64,000 nucleotides of DNA from Stenotrophomonas rhizophila (GTDB taxonomy: Bacteria > Pseudomonadota > Gammaproteobacteria > Xanthomonadales > Xanthomonadaceae), in NCBI RefSeq assembly GCF_001704155.1, contig NZ_CP016294.1, forward strand, positions 3,593,501-3,657,500, given 5' to 3'. The notes under the pieces are model-generated. The model searched no databases. It saw only the letters and a program-made list of their open reading frames with translations, and was not told the origin of the DNA. Below are positions 8,623 to 18,255 of the stretch, one piece after another (within the stretch, counting starts at the first letter, position 1; each line of letters starts with the position of its first letter). The position numbers were made by a program, and so were the translations under genes.

Positions 8623-9453
8623 ATGGACATGCCCGTTACCCCCGATCCGCTGCTGGCCGAGATGGCCAGCCTTGCCGACTGCCAGCGCGCGGGCGGGTAT
8701 GCCTGCATCACCGCCCGCCGTGAACACGGCGCCCAGTCGGTGGACATTCCGCAACCGCAGTTCGCCATCCTGCTGCAGGGGCGCAAGCAGGTGCGCACCG
8801 CGCACCAGATCCTTCAATTGGTGCCCGGCGATCTGTTCCTGATCACCCGACGCTGCCGGATCGACGTGGTCAACACGCCCGATCCGCAAAGCGGGCTGTA
8901 CCTCAGCGCGATCGTGCCGCTGTGCGCCGAAGCGCTGGCGGCCGCACGCGTGCTGTGGAACGAGCCGCTGCCCGAGGCCGGCGACCCACTGGCCAGACTG
9001 TCGCTGCACGACCATGCGGACACCCTGCGCCAATGGCGCCAGGCACTGGAGCACGCCCAGTACACCGAAGCCCGCCTGGCCCTGGCCTCGCTGGTGCTGG
9101 CGTTCTGCCGGCGCGGCCACGGCAGCCTGCTGGTGCCGCCCGAGCCCAGCCTGGGCGAACGCATCCGCGACCTGATTGCGGCCCAGCCCGAACGCGACTG
9201 GCAATCGCGCGATTTCGAAGACCAGCTCGGTCTCAGCGGCGCCACCCTGCGGCGGCGCCTGGCCAGCGAACAGTCCAGCGTGCGCGAGCTGATCGCCGAT
9301 GCGCGCCTGGCCCACGCCATGAACCTGCTCTACACCACTCAACTGCCGCTCAAGACCGTGGCCGCGCGGGTCGGCTACCGCTCGCCGGGCAGTTTCAGCA
9401 AGCGCTTCGCCGCGCGCTACGGGCTGGAACCGACAGCGATCGGCAACAGCTGA
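8623..9453 (+). CDS. AraC family transcriptional regulator
   Basis: AraC/XylS regulator of 276 residues from the ATG at 8623 (frame open from 8527). The N-terminal cupin-like sensor part includes PQPQFAILLQGRKQV and LVPGDLFLIT. The C-terminal double helix-turn-helix is in the last about 100 residues (FEDQLGLSGATLRRRL, then LKTVAARVGYRSPGSFSKRF). It resembles the AraC_N-type regulators that sense small hydrophobic ligands. It precedes a secreted MBL-fold hydrolase by 101 bp on the same strand and may regulate it. It is divergent from gshA. Confidence 0.9.
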   Translation: MDMPVTPDPLLAEMASLADCQRAGGYACITARREHGAQSVDIPQPQFAILLQGRKQVRTAHQILQLVPGDLFLITRRCRIDVVNTPDPQSGLYLSAIVPLCAEALAAARVLWNEPLPEAGDPLARLSLHDHADTLRQWRQALEHAQYTEARLALASLVLAFCRRGHGSLLVPPEPSLGERIRDLIAAQPERDWQSRDFEDQLGLSGATLRRRLASEQSSVRELIADARLAHAMNLLYTTQLPLKTVAARVGYRSPGSFSKRFAARYGLEPTAIGNS

Positions 9454-9554
9454 GCGCACCGCGAGCGTTTCGCCGCGCATTCTGAGCGGAACGCCGTGCC
9501 CGCCCCGCGCACCATGCAGGCACCGCGGCGCTGCCGCCTTGTACGGAAACGATC

Positions 9555-10532
9555 ATGTCCTTCCCCCGTGTGCGTGTCCTTGCCACCGCCCTGCTGCTGG
9601 CCGCGGTTGCCGCACCTGCGTTCGCCACTACCACCCACCACCCGCTGGAGCAGGTGCCCGGCGTGTACCACCAGCAGGTCGGCGAGCTGGAAGTCACCGC
9701 CCTGTTCGACGGCACCGTGGCCCTGGGCCGTTCGGAACTGGTCGGCATCGCACCGGGCGCGGTCACCCGCCTGCTCGACCACCGCTACGTGCCCGAAGAC
9801 GGCAAGGGCCTGCAGACCGCGGTCAACGCTTACCTGATCCAGCGCGGCAACCACCTCACCCTGGTAGACACCGGCACCGCCGGCTGCTTCGGCCCGGGGC
9901 TGGGCCAGGTGCTGGGCAACCTGCGCAAGGCCGGCTACGACCCTGCCGAGGTGGATGATGTCCTGCTCACCCATGCCCACCCCGACCACCTGTGCGGCCT
10001 GCTCGATGCGCAGGACAAGGTCGCGTATCCCAACGCCACCGTGTGGCTGTCTGAAGCCGATGCCGCCTATTGGCTGGACCCGGCCAGCGAGGCCGGCGCG
10101 CCGCAGGGCGTGCGTTTTGCCTTCGCCTTGGCCCGCAAGGCCGTGGCGCCCTACGTGGCCAGCGGCAAGCTGCACCGCTTCCGCCCCGGGCAGGCGCTGC
10201 CGAACGGCGTCACCGCGCTGGACAGCCACGGGCATACCCCGGGCCATGTGTCCTGGAAGATCGACGGCGGTGAGCGGCAGGCGGTCCTGGTGTGGGGCGA
10301 CATCGTGCACTTCCATGCCGTGCAGTTCGCCCAGCCGCAGGCCGCCTACGAAGCCGACAGCGACCGCACGGCCGCCATTGCCAGCCGTCGCGCGATGATG
10401 GCGCAGGCCGCCGATGGGGGGTGGTGGGTCGCCGGTGCCCACCTGCCGTTCCCGGGCCTGGGGCATGTCCGTCGGGAAGGCGAAGCCTTCGCCTGGGTAC
10501 CGGGCGAATTCGCACCCTTACCTGCGCGCTGA
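9555..10532 (+). CDS. Secreted metallo-beta-lactamase-fold hydrolase
   Basis: MBL-fold zinc hydrolase of 325 residues with a signal peptide (cleavage near AFATTTHH, residue 24). The HxHxDH metal motif is THAHPDHLCGLLD, further ligands are in LDSHGHTPGHVSW and WGDIVHFHAVQF. The layout matches the methyl-parathion-hydrolase/AHL-lactonase-like branch rather than true beta-lactamases, but the substrate is not readable. It lies downstream of an AraC regulator and ends just before an inverted SMAG repeat pair. Confidence 0.88.
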   Translation: MSFPRVRVLATALLLAAVAAPAFATTTHHPLEQVPGVYHQQVGELEVTALFDGTVALGRSELVGIAPGAVTRLLDHRYVPEDGKGLQTAVNAYLIQRGNHLTLVDTGTAGCFGPGLGQVLGNLRKAGYDPAEVDDVLLTHAHPDHLCGLLDAQDKVAYPNATVWLSEADAAYWLDPASEAGAPQGVRFAFALARKAVAPYVASGKLHRFRPGQALPNGVTALDSHGHTPGHVSWKIDGGERQAVLVWGDIVHFHAVQFAQPQAAYEADSDRTAAIASRRAMMAQAADGGWWVAGAHLPFPGLGHVRREGEAFAWVPGEFAPLPAR

Positions 10533-10544
10533 CGCATGCACCGA

Positions 10545-10590
10545 GCAACGGTCGGTACCTGCCGGCAGCACCCGACCGTTGGTCGGGTGA
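10545..10590. repeat. Inverted pair of SMAG/REP elements
   Basis: Two GTAG-headed palindromes in opposite orientation around caacggtcggtacc and caccgaccgttggtcggg-like cores. They lie between the convergent MBL hydrolase and engB genes and probably act as a shared transcript end. Of the type described for Stenotrophomonas (SMAG). Confidence 0.8.
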
Positions 10591-10596
10591 CAGCAA

Positions 10597-11220
10597 TCAG
10601 GGCGCGTCGGGCGCCGGTTTGTTCAGGCCCAGCCAGCCGCCGATGATCCCGCGCGCCTCGTCCACGCCCTGGCGGGCCGGGCCGGAGAAGGTCTGCACGC
10701 TGACGGTGTCGCCAAAGGCGGACTGCAGTTCCTTGCGCACCTTCTGCAGGGCAATGCCCTGCTGGCCACGGCCGAGCTTATCGGCCTTGGTCAGCAGCGC
10801 GTGCGCCGGCAGCCCGCGCCGGACCGCGTAGGCCAGCATCTGCCGGTCGTAGTCCTTGAGCGGGTGGCGGATGTCCATCACCACCACCAGCCCGCGCAGG
10901 GCCTCGCGGGTGCGGAAGTACTGGTCGATGAAGGCCTGCCAGTGCGCCTGCAGGTCCAGCGGCACCTTGGCGTAGCCGTAACCGGGCAGGTCGACCAGCT
11001 TGGCCTCGGGGGTGACTTCGAAGAACACCAGCTGCTGGGTGCGGCCGGGGGTCTTGGACACCCGGGCCAGGCTGTTCTGGCGGGTCAGGGCGTTGAGGGC
11101 ACTGGATTTGCCGGCGTTGGAGCGGCCGGCAAAGGCCACTTCGGCCCCCACGTCGTCCGGCAATTGCCGGGTATTGTGGGCCGAGAGCAGGTAATGGGCG
11201 CGTTCGAGGAGCAATGACAT
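10597..11220 (-). CDS. engB: Ribosome biogenesis GTP-binding protein YihA/YsxC
   Basis: EngB-type GTPase of 207 residues required for late 50S subunit assembly. The P-loop is GRSNAGKS, switch regions show TPGRTQQ, the DLPGYGYA G3 motif is typical for EngB, and TKADKLG is the G4 motif. The start is taken at the ATG at 11220 (MSLLLERAHYLL), the usual family N-terminus; an ATG two codons upstream is also possible. Divergent from cytochrome c4, a conserved arrangement in Xanthomonadaceae. Confidence 0.95.
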   Translation of the reverse strand: MSLLLERAHYLLSAHNTRQLPDDVGAEVAFAGRSNAGKSSALNALTRQNSLARVSKTPGRTQQLVFFEVTPEAKLVDLPGYGYAKVPLDLQAHWQAFIDQYFRTREALRGLVVVMDIRHPLKDYDRQMLAYAVRRGLPAHALLTKADKLGRGQQGIALQKVRKELQSAFGDTVSVQTFSGPARQGVDEARGIIGGWLGLNKPAPDAP

Positions 11221-11375
11221 GGGCATAGGATCGCATGTCCGGGCCCGCCGCGTGCTGCCGGTCACGGGTTTTGCCGCACTGCCGCGTTGACCCCGGCGTG
11301 AAACGGCATGGATAATCGGGCGATCCCCGCGTGTGCAGCCTGCACACGCCAGGCCGGTCCACACGGAGCTTCCGC

Positions 11376-12176
11376 ATGCGCCATGCTCGCGTTCTTGCCG
11401 TTTCCGCTGTCGCTGTATCGTTGCTCGCCGCTGTTGCCTATGCCCAGACCGCAGTGACTCCGCTGCCGGACAACACGCCGGTGAGGACGGCGTCGCTCGA
11501 AGTCGATTTCAGCAAGACCACGTGGGGCGATGCCAAGGCGGGCCAGACCAAGGCTGCCGCGTGCGCGGCGTGCCACTCGGCCGATGGCAACTCGACCGTG
11601 GAGATGTACCCCAGCATCGCCGGCCAGAGCGAGCGCTACTCTTCGCAGCAGATGGCCCTGATCGCCAACGGCCAGCGCACGTCGGGGGCATCGGCGGCGA
11701 TGGTGCCGTTCGTGCAGGACCTCAGCCCGCAGGACATGCGCGACATCGGTGCGTATTTCGCAACGCAGAAGGCCAGCGCCGGGCTTGCCGATGACAGCCT
11801 GGTGGCCGAAGGTCCCTACAAGGACAAGAAGTTCTACGAAATCGGCCAGCAGCTCTACCGCGGCGGCGATGCCCAGCGTGGCATTCCGGCGTGCATGGCC
11901 TGCCACGGCCCCACCGGGGCCGGCAACCCGGGCCCGGCCTACCCGCACGTGGGCGGCCAGCACGCCTCGTATGTGGCGCGGCGGCTGCAGGAGTACCAGG
12001 CGGGCGTGACCCAACAGACCGACAAGGCGCACTTCCAGATCATGGCCACCATTGCCAAGTCGCTGACCGAGCAGGAAATCCAGGCACTGGGGAGCTACCT
12101 GCAGGGCCTGCACAACCGCGCCGATGACGTGGCCACCGCCGCGCCGCGTTCGGTCGTGGGTGGTGCACGCCAATGA
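11376..12176 (+). CDS. Cytochrome c4, diheme
   Basis: Periplasmic diheme cytochrome c4 of 266 residues. The signal peptide ends near AVAYAQ, and two CxxCH heme motifs are visible: CAACH with Cys63, Cys66 and His67, and CMACH with Cys173, Cys176 and His177, each in one of the two homologous domains (compare IAGQSERYSSQQM and VGGQHASYVARRL). It passes electrons to terminal oxidases. A GGAG site precedes the ATG. A terminator follows at 12237 before dsbA. Confidence 0.94.
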   Translation: MRHARVLAVSAVAVSLLAAVAYAQTAVTPLPDNTPVRTASLEVDFSKTTWGDAKAGQTKAAACAACHSADGNSTVEMYPSIAGQSERYSSQQMALIANGQRTSGASAAMVPFVQDLSPQDMRDIGAYFATQKASAGLADDSLVAEGPYKDKKFYEIGQQLYRGGDAQRGIPACMACHGPTGAGNPGPAYPHVGGQHASYVARRLQEYQAGVTQQTDKAHFQIMATIAKSLTEQEIQALGSYLQGLHNRADDVATAAPRSVVGGARQ

Positions 12177-12236
12177 CGGCTGTCCGGGACCGATGACAGA
12201 TGCGCCCCGCCCAGGCGGCGGGTTATGTTCACTGCC

Positions 12237-12266
12237 ACGCCGGCACTGGGCCGGCGTTGTTTTTTC
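12237..12266 (+). terminator. Rho-independent terminator
   Basis: Stem acgccggc / gccggcgt with a small loop, followed by a T-rich run (tgttttttc). It ends the cytochrome c4 transcript and separates it from the DsbA genes. Confidence 0.82.
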
Positions 12267-12284
12267 TGATGGAGATGGATGTAG

Positions 12285-12932
12285 ATGACGTTGATGCCCC
12301 GCCTGATGCTGTTGCTGCTGGCCCTGAGCCCCCTGTCCGTACTGGCCGCGCCTGCCCCCGCCGCACTGGTGGAAGGCAAGGATTACGAGGTGATCCAGGC
12401 AGCCGGCCCGCTTGCGCCGCTGGCCGGCAAGATCGAAGTGGCCGAGGTGTTCGGCTACACCTGCCCGCACTGCGCCCACTTCGAGCCGCTGCTGCAGGCC
12501 TGGCAGAAGAAGCTGCCCAAGGATGTGCGCTTCACGCCGGTGCCGGCCGTGTTCGGCGGCTACTGGGATTCCTATGCCCGCGCCTACTACGCCGCCGATC
12601 AGCTGGGCGTGGCCAAGCGCAGCCATGTGGCGATGTTCGATGCACTGCATGAAAAGGGCTCGCTGCCCCTGTCCAACGTATCGCCCACGGAGCTGGCCGG
12701 CTTCTACAAGGACTACGGCGTGACCGAACAGCAGTTCACCACCGCGCTGAAGAGCGATGAAGTGGAGGCAAAGCTGGCCGTGGCCAAATCCTTCGCGCAG
12801 CGGGTCAAGGTGCAGGGCACCCCGTCGCTGATCGTCAACGGCAAGTACCTGGTCAAGGGCACGTCCTTCGAAAGCATGCTGCGCAACGCCGATGCCCTGA
12901 TCGCCCGCGAACGCGCCGCGAAGGCTCGCTGA
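12285..12932 (+). CDS. Thiol:disulfide interchange protein DsbA-like
   Basis: Periplasmic disulfide oxidoreductase of 215 residues with a signal peptide ending near LAAPAP. The active site is C-P-H-C at residues 60-63 in VFGYTCPHCAHFEP, the canonical oxidising DsbA motif. The inserted helical domain and cis-proline segment (GTPSLIVNGKYLV) are intact. The next gene is a related DsbA with a CPAC motif, and the two share the end pattern ALIARERAAK, so they look like an ancient tandem duplication. Confidence 0.93.
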   Translation: MTLMPRLMLLLLALSPLSVLAAPAPAALVEGKDYEVIQAAGPLAPLAGKIEVAEVFGYTCPHCAHFEPLLQAWQKKLPKDVRFTPVPAVFGGYWDSYARAYYAADQLGVAKRSHVAMFDALHEKGSLPLSNVSPTELAGFYKDYGVTEQQFTTALKSDEVEAKLAVAKSFAQRVKVQGTPSLIVNGKYLVKGTSFESMLRNADALIARERAAKAR

Positions 12933-13038
12933 ACCGTCACGCACCCTGCACGCGGCGCCCCGGCGGCCGCGTGTCATCATTCCCCCCTGGCCGGCGCCCG
13001 ACGCGCCGGCCCCAACATGCTCTGCTGGAGACGCTTCG

Positions 13039-13869
13039 ATGAAGACCCGTTTCGCCCTCATGCTCATGGCCCTGCTGCCGATCCTGGCCGCCTGCAAGGC
13101 GCAGGACGGCACCGCCAACACCGCCACGCCGACCGAACCGGCTGCGCCGACCAGCACCCCGGCGGCTGAAACCGCCCCGGCCCCGACCGAGGCCGCACCG
13201 GCCGCCAGCGGCGAAACCGCCGCCGCCGAGACCGCCGCTGCCGAAGCCACCACCCCGGCCCCGGCACCGGCTTCCTCGCAGCCGACCGGTCCGGCGCCCG
13301 TGGAAGGCGCCGACTACGTGGTCATCGCCAACGGCAAGCCGTTCCAGCCGGCCACCGGCAAGATCGAAGTGGCCGAAGTCTTCGGCTTCGTCTGCCCGGC
13401 CTGCGCCGCGTTCCAGCCGCTGATCGGGCCGTGGAAAGCCGGCCTGCCGAGCGATGTGAACTTCGTCTACGTGCCGGCCATGTTCGGCGGCACCTGGGAT
13501 GACTACGCCAAGGCCTTCTACGCCGCACAGGCGCTGAACCTGGAAGACAAGACCCACGAAGCGCTGTACAAGGCCATCCACGTCGACCAGGCCCTGAAGG
13601 GCGAGCGCGGCCGTGATTCGGTGCAGGACATCGCTGCCTTCTATGCCAAGCACGGCGCCGATGCCAAGCAGTTCGAAGCCACCATGTCGAGCTTCGCGGT
13701 GAGCGCCAAGACCAGTGCCGCCAAGCAGTTCGCCCAGCGCAGCCAGATCACCGGCACGCCGTCGGTGATCGTCAACGGCAAGTACCTGGTCAAGGGCAAG
13801 AGCTTCCCGGACATGCTGCGCATCGCCGATCACCTGATCGCCCGCGAACGCGCCGCCAAGGGCAACTGA
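13039..13869 (+). CDS. DsbA-like lipoprotein with Ala/Pro/Thr-rich linker
   Basis: DsbA-fold protein of 276 residues. It starts with a lipoprotein signal (LPILAACK, Cys19 as the lipidation residue) and continues with about 75 residues almost entirely A, P, T and E, an unstructured spacer, before the thioredoxin domain. The active site is C-P-A-C at 119-122 (VFGFVCPACAAFQP), different from the CPHC of its upstream neighbour, so redox properties probably differ. The cis-proline segment GTPSVIVNGKYLV is intact. It may act close to a membrane. Confidence 0.9.
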   Translation: MKTRFALMLMALLPILAACKAQDGTANTATPTEPAAPTSTPAAETAPAPTEAAPAASGETAAAETAAAEATTPAPAPASSQPTGPAPVEGADYVVIANGKPFQPATGKIEVAEVFGFVCPACAAFQPLIGPWKAGLPSDVNFVYVPAMFGGTWDDYAKAFYAAQALNLEDKTHEALYKAIHVDQALKGERGRDSVQDIAAFYAKHGADAKQFEATMSSFAVSAKTSAAKQFAQRSQITGTPSVIVNGKYLVKGKSFPDMLRIADHLIARERAAKGN

Positions 13870-13892
13870 GCATCCAAGAGCAAGCGACCGTC

Positions 13893-14660
13893 GTGACTTC
13901 CCCCAACACGCGGACCCTGCGCCTGCTGACGGCCAACATCCAGGCCGGCTCCAGCACCCGCCGCTACAGCGACTACGTGACCCGCAGCTGGTCGCATGCG
14001 CTGCCGGCGGGGCGCAAGCGGACCAGCCTGGACGCCATCGCCCAGCTGGCCCGCGGTCACGACATCGTCGGTTTGCAGGAGGCCGACCCCGGCAGCCTGC
14101 GCTCGGGCTTCACCAACCAGACCCACTACCTGGCCGAGCGCGCCGGCTTCAATTACTGGAGCCACCAACCCAACCGCCGCATGGGCGGGGTGGCCTCCAG
14201 TGCCAACGGCCTGCTGAGCCGGCTGGAACCGGTGGAAGTCCAGGACCATGCCCTGCCCGGCCGGATCGGCGGGCGCGGCGTGCTGCTGGCCAAGTTCGGC
14301 GATGGCAACGAGGGCCTGGCGGTCGCGGTGGCGCACCTGTCGCTGGGCACCAACTCGCGCATGTCGCAGCTGGCCTTCATCGCCGATCTGTTGTCCGAGC
14401 ATTCCAACGCGGTGCTGATGGGCGACTTCAACTGCCTGGCCGAACGCCCGGAAATGCAGGTGCTGTACCAGAAGACCAACCTGCAACCGCCCGGCTGCGC
14501 GGTACCCACCTTCCCGAGCTGGCGGCCGGACCGGGCCATCGACCACATCCTGCTCAGCAGCGGCCTGCAGCAACGCAGTGCCGAAGCGGTACCGGCGGCG
14601 TTTTCCGATCACCTGGCACTGGCCATGGAGATCGACGTGCCGAGCGACGCCCTGCGCTGA
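13893..14660 (+). CDS. Endonuclease/exonuclease/phosphatase family protein
   Basis: EEP-superfamily phosphodiesterase of 255 residues with the family signatures NIQAG, GLQEAD, MGDFNCLAE and the terminal FSDHLAL (catalytic Asp-His). It begins at a GTG 23 bp after the DsbA lipoprotein stop and is probably in the same operon. No signal peptide is seen. The substrate (DNA, lipid phosphate or other phosphodiester) cannot be read. Confidence 0.85.
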   Translation: MTSPNTRTLRLLTANIQAGSSTRRYSDYVTRSWSHALPAGRKRTSLDAIAQLARGHDIVGLQEADPGSLRSGFTNQTHYLAERAGFNYWSHQPNRRMGGVASSANGLLSRLEPVEVQDHALPGRIGGRGVLLAKFGDGNEGLAVAVAHLSLGTNSRMSQLAFIADLLSEHSNAVLMGDFNCLAERPEMQVLYQKTNLQPPGCAVPTFPSWRPDRAIDHILLSSGLQQRSAEAVPAAFSDHLALAMEIDVPSDALR

Positions 14661-14740
14661 CCGCGTAAACGGGATGTCCACAGCGCGTATGCGCTAATGC
14701 GTGGGGTCTGCCGGCAACGGCACCGTGAGCCCCTTCATCC

Positions 14741-16720
14741 ATGAACATCGTGGAGACGCCTCCCAGCGAGGTGCGCACGCTTCGACCGGTCTTCCTGCTT
14801 GCCGCCACGATCGTGGCGGCATTCGCCATTCTGGTCACCGCGTTTCCCATTTCGTCCGGCGTGCTGCTGCTGGAAGCGCAGACCTGGGCGTCGCGCAACG
14901 TGGGCTGGTACTACCTGCTGGCAATGACCGTGTACCTGGTCTTCGTGGTCGGCGTGGCACTGTCCGGCTACGGCCAGGTGAAACTGGGCGCGGACCATGA
15001 CGAGCCGGAGTTCAGCTATCTCTCTTGGGCCGGCATGCTGTTCGCGGCCGGGATCAGCATCACGCTGTTCTTCTTCTGCGTGTCCGAACCGCTCACCCAT
15101 TACCTGCAGCCGCCACAAGGTGGCGTGGGTGGTGGCGAAGCCGGCGCGCGCCAGGCCATGCAGCTGCTGTTCCTGCACTGGGGCCTGCACGGCTGGGGCG
15201 TGTTCGCGCTGGCGGCGATGGCGCTGGCCTACTTCGCGTACCGCCACAACCTGCCACTGGCGCTGCGGTCGGCGCTGTACCCGCTGATCGGCAAGCGCAT
15301 CAACGGCCCCATCGGTTACACCGTGGATGCGCTGGGCATCGTGGCCACCGTGTTCGGCATCGGCGCGGACATGGGCTTTGGCGTGCTGCACCTCAATGCC
15401 GGCCTGAACGTGCTGCTGCCGATCCCGCACGCGCCGTGGGTGCAGGTGGCGCTGATCGCGCTGATGATGGGCGCGGCGATCATCGTGGCGGTGTCCGGCG
15501 TGGAGAAGGGTGTGCGCTGGATGTCGGACATCAACATGCTGCTGGCCATCGCGCTGCTGCTGTTCATGCTGTTCGCCGGCCCCACCCAGTACCTGCTCAG
15601 CACCTTCATGCAGAACCTGGGCGATTACCTGGGCAATGTGGTGGGCAAGAGTTTCGACGTGTATGCCTACGGCGGCCGCGCCGACTGGCTGGGCAACTGG
15701 ACGGTGTTCTACTGGGCCTGGTGGATCGGCTGGGCGCCGTTCGTGGGGCTGTTCATCGCCCGCATTTCGCGCGGGCGGACCATCCGTGAATTCGTGTTCG
15801 GCGTGCTGCTGATCCCGCTCGGCTTCACCCTGGCGTGGCTGTCGATCTTCGGCAACAGCGCGCTGGACCAGGTGCTGCACCACGGCCAGGAGCACCTGGC
15901 GCAGATGGCCGTGGATAACCCGCCGACCGTGCTGTACGCGCTGCTGGACAACTACCCGTGGAGCCGCGCGGTGATCACCGTGACGGTGATCGTGAGCTTC
16001 ATCTTCTTCGTGACCTCGGCCGATTCGGGCACCGTGGTGCTGTCCACCCTGTCCTCGCACGGCGGCCTGCCGGAGGAAGATGGCCCGCGCTGGTTGCGGG
16101 TGTTCTGGGGGGTGATGACCGCGCTGGTTACCGCCGGGCTGCTGCTGGCCGGCAGCATGGATGCGCTCAAATCGGCGGTGGTGCTCGCCTCGTTGCCGTT
16201 CTCGGTGGTGCTGCTGTTGATGCTGTGGGGGCTGACCCGTGCATTGGGCGAGGAATCGCAGCGGAAGAAAGCCTCGCAATACTCGCCCATTCCCGTGGTG
16301 GGGCAATCACGGCACCAGCGTGGCTGGCGCCAGCGCATCACCCAGGCCGTGCACTTCCCGGCACGCGACGAGGTGTACCGCTTCATGGATGAAGAAGTGC
16401 GCCCAGCGCTTGAGGCCGTGGCCGCGCAGCTGCGCGACAAGGGGCTGGACGTGGAAACCCGCTTCGAGCCAGGCGACATGCAGCTCACCGTGGACCATGG
16501 CGAGCAGCAGGTGTTCACCTACCAGGTGGTGATGAAAGGCTACCTCACCCCTTCGTTCGCCGCGCAGCGCTTCCGCAACCAGCGCTACTACCGCGCCGAA
16601 GTGCACCTCTATGAAGGTGGACAGGATTACGAGCTGGTCGGCTACAGCCGCCAGCAGATCATCAACGACATCATCGACCAGTACGAGCGCCACCTGCAGT
16701 TCCTGCATCTGACCCGTTGA
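14741..16720 (+). CDS. betT: BCCT family choline/betaine transporter
   Basis: Betaine/choline/carnitine transporter of 659 residues with 12 hydrophobic segments in about residues 15-500 and the family tryptophan-rich segment ([19 protein letters not shown]). A cytoplasmic C-terminal domain of about 140 residues follows, as in BetT proteins where it tunes osmotic response. It heads the betT-betB-betA run, so choline is the likely substrate. The 80-bp gap before it holds the only promoter visible for the cluster. Confidence 0.9.
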   Translation: MNIVETPPSEVRTLRPVFLLAATIVAAFAILVTAFPISSGVLLLEAQTWASRNVGWYYLLAMTVYLVFVVGVALSGYGQVKLGADHDEPEFSYLSWAGMLFAAGISITLFFFCVSEPLTHYLQPPQGGVGGGEAGARQAMQLLFLHWGLHGWGVFALAAMALAYFAYRHNLPLALRSALYPLIGKRINGPIGYTVDALGIVATVFGIGADMGFGVLHLNAGLNVLLPIPHAPWVQVALIALMMGAAIIVAVSGVEKGVRWMSDINMLLAIALLLFMLFAGPTQYLLSTFMQNLGDYLGNVVGKSFDVYAYGGRADWLGNWTVFYWAWWIGWAPFVGLFIARISRGRTIREFVFGVLLIPLGFTLAWLSIFGNSALDQVLHHGQEHLAQMAVDNPPTVLYALLDNYPWSRAVITVTVIVSFIFFVTSADSGTVVLSTLSSHGGLPEEDGPRWLRVFWGVMTALVTAGLLLAGSMDALKSAVVLASLPFSVVLLLMLWGLTRALGEESQRKKASQYSPIPVVGQSRHQRGWRQRITQAVHFPARDEVYRFMDEEVRPALEAVAAQLRDKGLDVETRFEPGDMQLTVDHGEQQVFTYQVVMKGYLTPSFAAQRFRNQRYYRAEVHLYEGGQDYELVGYSRQQIINDIIDQYERHLQFLHLTR

Positions 16721-16757
16721 ACCCGCTGGTCTCCCGACGCAAACAGGAGTCATCGAC

Positions 16758-18230
16758 ATGCCCACCTTCCCCGACCAGCTGCTGTACATCGGCGGCCGCC
16801 CTGTGGCCTCGCAGGGCAACCGCACCTTCGAGGTGGTCAACCCGGCCAACGGCGAGGTGCTGGCCAACGTGCACAGCGCCAACAGCGACGACCTGGATGC
16901 CGCGGTGGAAAGCGCCCATGCCGGCCAGAAGGCCTGGGCCGCGCTCACCACGGTGGAGCGCTCGCGCATCCTGCTGCGCGCGGTGGCATTGCTGCGCGAA
17001 CGCAACGACGACCTGGCCGAACTGGAAAGCCTCAACACCGGCAAACCGCTGAGCGAAACCCGCAGCGTGGACATCGTCACCGGCGCGGACGTGCTGGAGT
17101 ACTACGCCGGGGTGATGCACGGGCTGGAAGGCAGCCAGGTGCCGTTGCGCGAAGGCAGCTTCTTCTACACACGGCAGGAACCGTTGGGCGTGGTCGGCGC
17201 GATCGGGGCCTGGAATTACCCGATCCAGATCGCGCTGTGGAAGGCGGCCCCTGCGCTCGCGGCGGGCAATGCGATGATCTTCAAGCCCAGCGAAGTGACC
17301 CCGCTGACCGCGCTGAAGCTGGCCGAAATCTTCACCGAAGCCGGCCTGCCCGATGGCGTGTTCAACGTACTGCCCGGCGATGGCGCCGGGGTCGGCACCG
17401 CACTGACCGAACACCACGGCATCGAGAAGATCTCCTTCACCGGCGGCACCGCCACCGGGCGCAAGGTGATGGCCAGCGCGTCCAGTTCCACGCTCAAGGA
17501 GGTGACCATGGAGCTGGGCGGCAAGTCGGCGCTGATCATCTGCGCCGATGCGGATATCGACCTGGCCGCCGATGTGGCGATGATGGCCAACTTCTACAGC
17601 TCCGGGCAGGTCTGCACCAACGGCACCCGCGTGTTCGTACCGCACGCCCTGCAGGCCGATGTCGAGCAGGCGCTGCGCGAACGCGTGGCCCGTATCCGCA
17701 TCGGCGATCCGCTGGCCGAAGACACCAACTTCGGCCCACTGGTCAGCGCCGCGCACATGCGCCGGGTGCTGGCGCACATCGAGAGCGGCAAGACAGAAGG
17801 CGCGCGCCTGGTATGCGGTGGCGAGCGCCTTACCGACGGCGCGCTGGGCAAGGGCTGCTATGTAGCCCCGACCATCTTCAGCGATTGCCGCGACGACATG
17901 GCCATCGTGCGCGAAGAGATCTTCGGGCCGGTGCTCAGCCTGTTGACCTATGAAGATGAAGACGAGGCGATCCGTCGCGCCAATGCCACCGACTACGGCC
18001 TTGCGGCCGGCGTGGTGACACCGGACCTGAGCCGCGCACACCGGTTGATCCACCGCCTGGAAGCGGGCATCTGCTGGGTCAACTGCTGGGGCGAATCGCC
18101 GGCCACGATGCCGGTGGGCGGCTACAAGCAGTCCGGCGTGGGCCGCGAGAACGGCCTGGCCACGCTGCGTGCCTACACCCGCACCAAATCCGTCCAGATC
18201 GAACTGGACCGCTACGCGTCGGTGTTCTGA
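16758..18230 (+). CDS. betB: Betaine-aldehyde dehydrogenase
   Basis: NAD-dependent aldehyde dehydrogenase of 490 residues that oxidises betaine aldehyde to glycine betaine. The catalytic Glu is in ELGGKS near residue 252 and the catalytic Cys286 in [11 protein letters not shown]. The [11 protein letters not shown] and [11 protein letters not shown] segments match BetB. It lies 37 bp after betT and 25 bp before betA. Confidence 0.95.
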   Translation: MPTFPDQLLYIGGRPVASQGNRTFEVVNPANGEVLANVHSANSDDLDAAVESAHAGQKAWAALTTVERSRILLRAVALLRERNDDLAELESLNTGKPLSETRSVDIVTGADVLEYYAGVMHGLEGSQVPLREGSFFYTRQEPLGVVGAIGAWNYPIQIALWKAAPALAAGNAMIFKPSEVTPLTALKLAEIFTEAGLPDGVFNVLPGDGAGVGTALTEHHGIEKISFTGGTATGRKVMASASSSTLKEVTMELGGKSALIICADADIDLAADVAMMANFYSSGQVCTNGTRVFVPHALQADVEQALRERVARIRIGDPLAEDTNFGPLVSAAHMRRVLAHIESGKTEGARLVCGGERLTDGALGKGCYVAPTIFSDCRDDMAIVREEIFGPVLSLLTYEDEDEAIRRANATDYGLAAGVVTPDLSRAHRLIHRLEAGICWVNCWGESPATMPVGGYKQSGVGRENGLATLRAYTRTKSVQIELDRYASVF

Positions 18231-18255
18231 CCGGCCTGACCAGGAGACCCCCGCG

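Noticed and set aside
14661-14740. A BetI-like operator before betT
   Set aside because: Only a weak gcgtatgcgc-type repeat was seen and no betI is present, so no operator is claimed.
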